Positions 1 to 5,767 of a DNA stretch of 7,979 nt are shown here, piece by piece. The DNA lies in assembly GCA_900550785.1 (NCBI GenBank), contig URTL01000088.1, forward strand, positions 1-7,979, read 5' to 3'. Made by a program: the position numbers and the translations under genes. The notes below the pieces were generated by a model. That model was not told the DNA's origin. It ran no database searches and was given only the letters and a program-made list of their open reading frames with translations. Source of the DNA: an uncultured Collinsella sp. (GTDB lineage: Bacteria > Actinomycetota > Coriobacteriia > Coriobacteriales > Coriobacteriaceae). Each line of letters opens with the position of its first letter. Positions within the stretch are counted from its first letter, which is position 1.

Positions 1-131
1 GGAAGGGCCGCAAGACCACGGCGTACCTCAAGTGCCCCAACTGCGGCCAGATGCTCTCCGTCCCCAAGGGCAAGGGCAAGATCCGCGTCACCTGCCCCAA
101 GTGCCACGCCAAGATGGAGACGCGCTCCTAG
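1..131 (+). CDS. C-terminal end of a zinc-ribbon protein (partial, 5' end outside window)
   Basis: Only the last 42 codons and the TAG stop (129-131) are visible; the first full codon starts at base 3. The segment is very basic and reads as a zinc ribbon: CPNC, 16 residues, then CPKC, ending CHAKMETRS. The two Cys-x2-Cys knuckles (cysteines at window residues 11, 14, 31 and 34) would bind one zinc ion. The VPKGKGKIRVTCP stretch is typical of small ribbons at the end of bacterial regulatory or membrane proteins. The N-terminal part that would define the function is off the window, so no function is assigned. The gene is followed 22 bases later by a strong terminator and converges with the amidohydrolase gene. 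Confidence 0.8.
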   Translation, partial: KGRKTTAYLKCPNCGQMLSVPKGKGKIRVTCPKCHAKMETRS

Positions 132-152
132 CCGCCATACCATAGGACAAAT

Positions 153-188
153 AAAAGCCGAGGCCTCGCGCTGAGACCTCGGCTTTTT
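153..188. terminator. Bidirectional intrinsic terminator between convergent genes
   Basis: A perfect 11-bp stem is formed by AAAAGCCGAGG (153-163) and CCTCGGCTTTT (177-187). An inner CTC/GAG extension follows one mismatch, and the loop is GCGCT. The A-run on the left and the T-run on the right mean that transcripts in either direction end in a U-run. It lies 22 bases after the zinc-ribbon stop and 34 bases beyond the amidohydrolase stop on the other strand, so it can end both transcripts. Confidence 0.9.
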
Positions 189-221
189 GTATGCGACAAC
201 GGAGCTGTCCCTTTGTCACAC

Positions 222-1592
222 CTATGCTACGCCGTCGCGGGCCAGCTCCTCAGCCAGAGCTTCGGCTGGCATGGCCATAATCGCGTCGAGCTCGGCATCC
301 ACCTCGGGGATGCGCTTCACCTTGAGTTTGCACACCAGATCGCCGCGACACATCACGTGCATCGGCTCACGCAGAGCGCACAGGTCATCGAGCGGGTTCT
401 CGCGCGTCACCAAGATATCGGCGGCCTTGCCGCACTCGATCGTGCCAGTCTCGCCGTCCAGCCCCAGCAGCTCGGCGTTGACTTGCGTAGCCGTATGCAG
501 TGCGAAAGCGTTGCTCACGCCGACATACTTGGCAAAATAGGCCACCTCACGCCACATGTCGTACTGCGTCACGAACGGGCAGCTCGAGTCCGTGCCAAGG
601 CCCACCTTAACGCCAGCTTCCAGTGCGGCACGGGCGCTCTCGATGATGCCCGAGCACACGATGTCGCCGTTCTTCTTTTGCGTATCGGTCGAATGGGTCT
701 TTTCCGGGTCGAGCAATACAAACGGCAGCGCCGGGCTGATAGTGCAGGTCACACTCGGCGCACGCCCCTCGAGCTGTGTGCCCGCGGCGCCACGATACAG
801 CTCCAAGATTTCGGGTGTCAACGGAGCGCCGTGCTCAATCGTGTCAACGCCGGCCTCAAGCGCGGCCTTCACGCCCTCGGTACTCTCGACATGGGCCATA
901 ACCGGAAGGCCCATATCGTGCGCCGCCTTGCATGCCGCCGCGGCAACCTCCACCGGCATACGCAGCACGCCCGGCTCGCCCACCTCGGTCGCGTCGAACA
1001 CGCCGCCCGTCACGAACAGCTTAATGACGTCGGCACCGCGCGCATACAGGTCGCGCACCTGTTCGGCTGCCTCGGCGGGACTGTTGGCCACCTGGGCGAA
1101 CAGGCCCGCACCATGGCCGCCCGGCACCGTGACGCCCGTTCCCGGCGCCACCAGGCGAGGACCTTGATACTTGCCGGCATCGATAGCATCGCGCACGGCC
1201 AGATCGGCAAACAGCGGGTCGCCCGCGCCGCGCACCGTGGTCACGCCACTTGCCAGTTGTTGTTGGGCGCTGCCCTTAAGAATATGGCGCACGATGGCGC
1301 GCCCCACGGGATTATCGAGCTTCTTCATCAGCGCGCCCGCATCGCCGGCCGAGACAGGCTTGCCCGAGCCGCACAGGTGCACGTGCATATTGATGAGACC
1401 GGGCATGAGATACGCACCGCCCAGGTCGATAACCTCGGCACCCGCGGGCGCCTGCGCCACAGCACTCGGCCCCATCCAGGTGATGACGCCGCGCTCAACA
1501 GTCACGGCCATATCGGGTTGCGGCTCCATATGCTCCGAGCCATCCAGAATGGTCGCATTGATAAACAACGTGGAACGATCGGCAGACGCCAT
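222..1592 (-). CDS. Metal-dependent amidohydrolase (imidazolonepropionase/prolidase-like family)
   Basis: A 456-residue amidohydrolase-superfamily hydrolase. It opens with the small beta domain (FINATILDG, residues 10-18), followed by a TIM barrel. All expected metal ligands are visible: NMHVHL (H70, H72), the lysine usually carboxylated in this subgroup (VIKLFVTGG, K191), MAHVES (H234), IEHG (H254) and GLGTDSS (D335). A GGHG motif (H160) is also present. This set fits the two-metal Xaa-Pro dipeptidase/imidazolonepropionase-like branch; the exact substrate cannot be read from sequence. There is no signal peptide, so it is probably cytoplasmic. The start is the ATG at 1592, chosen because AGGGAGGAG lies 6 nt upstream; the open frame continues to 1721 but nothing there looks coding. 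The gene appears to be transcribed alone and ends at the shared terminator. Not hutI itself: no other histidine-degradation gene is in view. Confidence 0.9.
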   Translation of the reverse strand: MASADRSTLFINATILDGSEHMEPQPDMAVTVERGVITWMGPSAVAQAPAGAEVIDLGGAYLMPGLINMHVHLCGSGKPVSAGDAGALMKKLDNPVGRAIVRHILKGSAQQQLASGVTTVRGAGDPLFADLAVRDAIDAGKYQGPRLVAPGTGVTVPGGHGAGLFAQVANSPAEAAEQVRDLYARGADVIKLFVTGGVFDATEVGEPGVLRMPVEVAAAACKAAHDMGLPVMAHVESTEGVKAALEAGVDTIEHGAPLTPEILELYRGAAGTQLEGRAPSVTCTISPALPFVLLDPEKTHSTDTQKKNGDIVCSGIIESARAALEAGVKVGLGTDSSCPFVTQYDMWREVAYFAKYVGVSNAFALHTATQVNAELLGLDGETGTIECGKAADILVTRENPLDDLCALREPMHVMCRGDLVCKLKVKRIPEVDAELDAIMAMPAEALAEELARDGVA

Positions 1593-1598
1593 ATCGAG

Positions 1599-1607
1599 CT
1601 CCTCCCT
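1599..1607 (-). promoter_or_regulatory. Ribosome binding site that fixes the amidohydrolase start
   Basis: On the minus strand AGGGAGGAG ends 6 nt before the ATG at 1590-1592. The upstream in-frame ATG (1624-1626) and the more distal starts lack a comparable site, so the shorter protein is preferred. Confidence 0.75.
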
Positions 1608-1619
1608 CACGATTAACTT

Positions 1620-1637
1620 GGACATTTGTCCATTATC
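1620..1637 (-). promoter_or_regulatory. Candidate -10 box and overlapping palindrome upstream of the amidohydrolase gene
   Basis: The minus strand reads GATAAT at 1637-1632, a plausible -10 box that would start transcription near 1625, about 33 nt before the ATG. No good -35 hexamer is seen at 16-18 nt. Directly after it, GGACA-AA-TGTCC (1620-1631) is a 5+2+5 inverted repeat at the expected start site, in operator position. Both calls are weak because the motifs are short. Confidence 0.3.
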
Positions 1638-1738
1638 ACCTAGTCCCGCTGGATTGCTGCAGACGCATCGGTTAACGGAGGGAAGAGGGGATGTGGGAGA
1701 CGGAATATGCTGCAGTCCCACCCCACCGACAACAGGGA

Positions 1739-1801
1739 AATGTCTCGATCTGTAACAGGTACAGGGTTATTGGGCCCCTTGATGTTACAGATCGAGACAT
1801 T
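1739..1801. repeat. Palindromic element 1 (left doublet, type A)
   Basis: Perfect 18-bp arms: AATGTCTCGATCTGTAAC at 1739-1756 and its reverse complement at 1784-1801, around a 27-nt core (1757-1783). The core matches that of element 3 at 17 of 27 positions in the same orientation. A GGGCCC palindrome sits in the core at 1772-1777. Neither side has a U-run, so it is not a standard intrinsic terminator. It lies between the 3' end of the nuclease-like gene and the amidohydrolase promoter region. Confidence 0.9.
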
Positions 1802-1820
1802 CGGTCAACGTTTCACCGGC

Positions 1821-1881
1821 TTGTCTCGATCTGTAACAATTACGAGCTCAAATAACCTCTAAACGTTACAGATTGAGACAA
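1821..1881. repeat. Palindromic element 2 (left doublet, type B)
   Basis: Arms are TTGTCTCGATCTGTAAC (1821-1837) and GTTACAGATTGAGACAA (1865-1881). They are complementary over 17 positions with a single G-T wobble, around a 27-nt core (1838-1864). The core matches that of element 4 at 20 of 27 positions. The element ends 6 bases from the stop codon (1888-1890) of the nuclease-like gene. It starts 19 bases after element 1; the two TGTCTC motifs are 81 bases apart. Confidence 0.9.
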
Positions 1882-1887
1882 AACCTC

Positions 1888-2958
1888 TCAGCGCCCATAC
1901 CACTGACGTCTCCACTCCTCAGCCAAATCGGGCCGTCGCGGAATACCCGCCAGCCTCATCTTCTCAACCAGCTTCCCCGGATTCTTGAGCTCATCAAACG
2001 TAAACCGAAGCACCTTGTGCCCGAGCATTGTCAGATGGGACTCCCGTTGACGTTCTGCCACGAATGGGTCGACCGACTCCCGGCCCTCGCCGTTCTGCAA
2101 GGTGTACTTCACCTTTCCGTCGAGCTCGCCGATGACACACGTCCCGTCCTCGAGCTGCCAAAAATAGTCGACGCGAAATACCTGGCTCGGATCGAGCGGG
2201 TCGCGAAACTCCACCTGCAGCTCCGGAACCGGAAAGTCGTACGCAATAAAGAACGCTCGGAACCGAGACTCGCCGCCGTTTTCGGACAGCCCGTCCGCAT
2301 ACGACGCAATCACCTGTGCTCTGCGATGCCCGTGCTTGCCTTCACAATCTATACGAAGCCGCTCACAAAAGTCATCGCGCGATACGCCTTTCGCCCGCAG
2401 TGCAGAATCGGCAATCGCCAATCCGTAGGAGAACGGCGCACGCAGCAAGCAATCCTCCGCCGTGCGCCAAAACGACGTCACCCGCACGCCGTCGACGCGC
2501 TCGAGCGCGCCCGCAATCTGCGGACGCAACAACCTGCACCCGCCGCTCAACGTCACCGAACAGCAAGTCTTAACAAGGAAACGCGGCCCGAGCAGATCAT
2601 TCGGCACCTCCAGACCCCATATCAGCGCGGCGTCATATCCCCAAAACGCCCAATCGGGATGAAATTTCGCAAGCCCTTTGATAGTCCTCAGCGCTCGCTC
2701 CGCCGGCGTCAATGCATCCCAATCATGCTGAAAACAGAACAGGTACGGCTCGGGCTCCGCGATATCGTCGGTTCCAACATGGCGTCGCAGCCACATGAGC
2801 TCGGTATTGTCATGCGTTGCGAGCAGCGCACCTTGCTTGGCCGTCTCCGCGAGCCGCGCGAGCATCCTATTCCGCGCCAACGTGTTGCGAGTCGCATGTT
2901 TGTGTTTGAGAACGGTATTAGGCACTTTCATCACCACCACGTCAGACAAATGGACCAT
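1888..2958 (-). CDS. DUF559-like PD-(D/E)XK nuclease-domain protein with AbiEi-like region
   Basis: About 356 residues from the ATG at 2958; positions here count from that start. The C-terminal third carries a restriction-endonuclease-like signature: helix glutamate in GGESRFRAFF (E230), VDYFW (D264), then GELDGKVKY (E278, D280, K282), followed by RQRESHLTMLGHKVLRFTFDEL, the helix and strand typical of DUF559/Vsr-like folds. The middle (about 95-185), including TSFWRTAEDCLLRAPFSYGLAIADSALR-type sequence, resembles AbiEi-family antitoxins. The basic N-terminus (KHKHATRNTLARNR) could bind DNA. Possible starts: TTG 2982, GTG 2964 (5 nt after GGAGG at 2970-2974) and ATG 2958 (11 nt after it). No AbiEii-like toxin gene is adjacent, so this is an orphan. 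Codon use looks less GC-biased than gltBD, hinting at an accessory gene. Both ends are tightly bracketed by palindromic elements. Function unproven: nuclease, antitoxin-like regulator or repeat-binding protein. Confidence 0.75.
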   Translation of the reverse strand: MVHLSDVVVMKVPNTVLKHKHATRNTLARNRMLARLAETAKQGALLATHDNTELMWLRRHVGTDDIAEPEPYLFCFQHDWDALTPAERALRTIKGLAKFHPDWAFWGYDAALIWGLEVPNDLLGPRFLVKTCCSVTLSGGCRLLRPQIAGALERVDGVRVTSFWRTAEDCLLRAPFSYGLAIADSALRAKGVSRDDFCERLRIDCEGKHGHRRAQVIASYADGLSENGGESRFRAFFIAYDFPVPELQVEFRDPLDPSQVFRVDYFWQLEDGTCVIGELDGKVKYTLQNGEGRESVDPFVAERQRESHLTMLGHKVLRFTFDELKNPGKLVEKMRLAGIPRRPDLAEEWRRQWYGR

Positions 2959-2980
2959 CGTCACCGTTGCCTCCGCTGAC

Positions 2981-3045
2981 AAATGTCTTGATCTGTAACA
3001 GGAAGACAGTCTTTGAGCCTCTAGTTGTTACAGAACAAGATCTTT
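2981..3045. repeat. Palindromic element 3 (right doublet, type A, partly decayed)
   Basis: The left arm AAATGTCTTGATCTGTAAC (2981-2999) pairs with GTTACAGAACAAGATCTTT (3027-3045) at 16 of 19 positions, around a 27-nt core (3000-3026). The three mismatches are all in the right arm. It abuts the 5' end of the nuclease-like gene and would lie in its leader or promoter, so binding or folding here could affect expression of that gene. Confidence 0.85.
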
Positions 3046-3061
3046 CGGCAGCCGCCAACCT

Positions 3062-3124
3062 TCCGTCTCAATCTGTAACAGTTACGGGCCCAAACAGCCG
3101 CCAAACGTTACAGATTGAGACAAA
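3062..3124. repeat. Palindromic element 4 (right doublet, type B)
   Basis: Perfect 15-bp arms GTCTCAATCTGTAAC (3065-3079) and GTTACAGATTGAGAC (3107-3121), extending imperfectly to 3062 and 3124, around a 27-nt core (3080-3106). The core matches that of element 2 at 20 of 27 positions. The left-arm starts of elements 3 and 4 are 80 bases apart, against 81 for elements 1 and 2. It begins 33 bases beyond the stop codon of the 235-aa gene on the minus strand. Confidence 0.9.
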
Positions 3125-3157
3125 GTCAGGGCAGCAGGGCGACGCCAGTCACATCCC

Positions 3158-3865
3158 CTACTCCCACTCCTGCTCGTAGATGTTGAGCGACTTCACGTAC
3201 CGCCCCTGGGCGCCCATGATGTCGCGGACCAGGCGCAAAAAGAAGCTGACGCACGAGGTGTCAAAGCCGTCCTGCAGATCCTCGGGATGCACCGCACCCG
3301 GTCCATCGACCGCCGTGTCACTCAGGCGCGCGATGTCATACAGATAGAGCTGTCCCGCCGTCAGCCAGACATCGTCGATGCAGGCGAGGCGCACCGCGAT
3401 CGCGCCGTCGCTCCAATGCTCCTTTTGCACGATATGCGGGTCGTAGACATCAAAGCGACGGTCGGCACGCGTATCCTTCAGCGCAACCATGCCGTTCGCA
3501 GGATCCTTGTCCAAAATGCCAAAGCGCGAGAAATACTGCGTGTCGCGTACCTGCTCGAGCCGCTTGAGCGAGACAGGCGAAAGCGATGCCGGCGGTTCGT
3601 CAACATACAGCTCGAGCAGCGTCTTGCCATGGCGATAGGGGCGCTCGAAGAGCAGCCAATCGGTAAATGCCATGTTGTAGGCCATGATTTCGTTTTGCGA
3701 AGGCTCGGTGCAATAGCTGAGCCACGGGTCGACAATGATCTCGAACTGTTCGCGTGCCGGCTCCAAAAACTGGAACTTCCGCAGCATCCAAAAATGGGCC
3801 ATGTCGGCAATATCGTTGCCGACGGCTTCAGCCAGCTGCGCTCGGTCTAAAACGTGGTCAGTCAC
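3158..3865 (-). CDS. Uncharacterised 235-aa protein, SEC-C-partner-like pattern
   Basis: A soluble, acidic protein of 235 residues with no signal peptide, membrane segment or cysteine cluster. I do not recognise a named family with confidence. The run from FTDWLLFERPYRHGKTLLELYVDEPP (about 68-93), through a helical stretch (LSPVSLKRLEQVRD) and FGILDKDPANGMVALKD, to VRLACIDDVWLTAGQLYLYD (about 158-177) resembles in pattern the domain that often precedes SEC-C zinc motifs. No SEC-C motif is present here. That link is a weak inference from pattern memory. The start is GTG at 3863-3865, with GAGGAGG 5 nt upstream; a nearer ATG at 3868-3870 is out of frame and hits TGA after two codons. It is transcribed in the same direction as its neighbours but separated from them by repeats, so probably monocistronic. 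Confidence 0.8.
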   Translation of the reverse strand: MTDHVLDRAQLAEAVGNDIADMAHFWMLRKFQFLEPAREQFEIIVDPWLSYCTEPSQNEIMAYNMAFTDWLLFERPYRHGKTLLELYVDEPPASLSPVSLKRLEQVRDTQYFSRFGILDKDPANGMVALKDTRADRRFDVYDPHIVQKEHWSDGAIAVRLACIDDVWLTAGQLYLYDIARLSDTAVDGPGAVHPEDLQDGFDTSCVSFFLRLVRDIMGAQGRYVKSLNIYEQEWE

Positions 3866-3870
3866 GGCAT

Positions 3871-3912
3871 CCTCCTCAAACTGATGAACCTCAATTTGAG
3901 CTTACGAGGAGG
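3871..3912 (-). promoter_or_regulatory. Shine-Dalgarno site with upstream complementary sequence (possible translational control)
   Basis: In the mRNA of the 235-aa gene, the ribosome binding site GAGGAGG (3877-3871) is preceded by an exact 7-base complement, CCTCCTC (3912-3906). A competing hairpin, CTCAAA (3900-3895) with TTTGAG (3880-3875), also covers part of the site. Either fold would hide the site. The complement is seen directly; regulation is inferred. Confidence 0.45.
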
Positions 3913-4167
3913 GTGGGCAGCCACGACCAGCGCGGGCAAAATAGGCCTCCGGCTGCAAACCAGATGCTGACCAAACACTTGACGGGACACTTGACCGAAT
4001 GAGCGCACCGCAAAGAAACCGCAGGTAGATATAGACAGTCAGTTCACTCATTTGAGGCAAACGCCCGCTACCACCACAGAAAGAGCAGAGTAGCACAGTC
4101 GCAAACGTCGACGAATGAACACTTGCACGTCGGCAAATGACAAAGTCGCCTGCGAACTCGCAAGGAG
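3913..4167. other. Intergenic stretch without a supported gene
   Basis: This is most of the gap upstream of the 235-aa gene and should hold its minus-strand promoter. The clearest small structure is a 9-bp tandem repeat, ACACTTGAC at 3975-3983 and 3987-3995, with a 12-base period. A weak AT-rich -10-like stretch (TATATC, minus strand) lies near 4028-4033, but no convincing -35 was found. A 112-codon minus-strand frame across 3902-4240 has no good ribosome binding site, runs through the hairpin repeat and looks non-coding. Confidence 0.5.
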
Positions 4168-4249
4168 TGTCCCCGAATGCCGGCACATAAGGAACGTCCC
4201 CAGCTGCCGGCACTTGGGGACGTTCCTTTTGGGCCGGCATTCGGGGACA
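4168..4249. repeat. Nested 82-bp hairpin / cruciform downstream of gltD
   Basis: Outer arms TGTCCCCGAATGCCGGC (4168-4184) and GCCGGCATTCGGGGACA (4233-4249) are perfect over 17 bp. After a symmetric 4/4 internal loop, inner arms AAGGAACGTCCCCA (4189-4202) and TGGGGACGTTCCTT (4215-4228) are perfect over 14 bp, with a 12-nt loop. TGCCGGCAC also occurs twice inside (4178-4186 and 4205-4213). It lies 31 bases past the gltD stop and could end or protect the gltBD transcript, but no U-run follows the outer stem. The sequence is unrelated to the TGTCTC/GTTAC elements, so it is a second repeat family. Confidence 0.9.
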
Positions 4250-4280
4250 GCCCTTGACGATTCAGCTGTGGACAGCCGCC

Positions 4281-5762
<1,482 letters not shown>

Positions 5763-5767
5763 GGCAC

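Noticed and set aside
213..1616. Long plus-strand open frame of 467 codons opposite the amidohydrolase gene
   Set aside because: It is the antisense shadow of a GC-rich gene. The translation is rich in His, Arg and Ala with no domain, while the minus strand carries a complete set of amidohydrolase motifs.
1593..1721. 43-codon N-terminal extension of the amidohydrolase frame
   Set aside because: The extension has no family-like sequence and no good ribosome site, and it runs over the likely promoter. The ATG at 1592 has AGGGAGGAG in place.
1739..1881. Elements 1 and 2 as ordinary rho-independent terminators of the nuclease-like gene
   Set aside because: The stems are long but have AT-rich ends, 27-nt loops and no U-run on either strand. 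A role in ending transcripts cannot be excluded, but the structure is not that of a standard terminator, unlike 153-188.
1873..2979. 368-codon plus-strand frame opposite the nuclease-like gene
   Set aside because: It starts inside palindromic element 2 and gives an Arg/Pro/His-rich translation with no recognisable domain. The minus-strand reading contains coherent nuclease motifs.
1739..3124. CRISPR array or insertion sequence ends
   Set aside because: The units are palindromes with similar cores, not identical repeats with unique spacers. No transposase, cas gene or clear target-site duplication is seen.
3902..4240. 112-codon minus-strand frame in the gap before the 235-aa gene
   Set aside because: It begins inside the nested hairpin, ends at the leader of the 235-aa gene, has no clear ribosome site and shows no domain. 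It could be a decayed gene, but nothing supports that.
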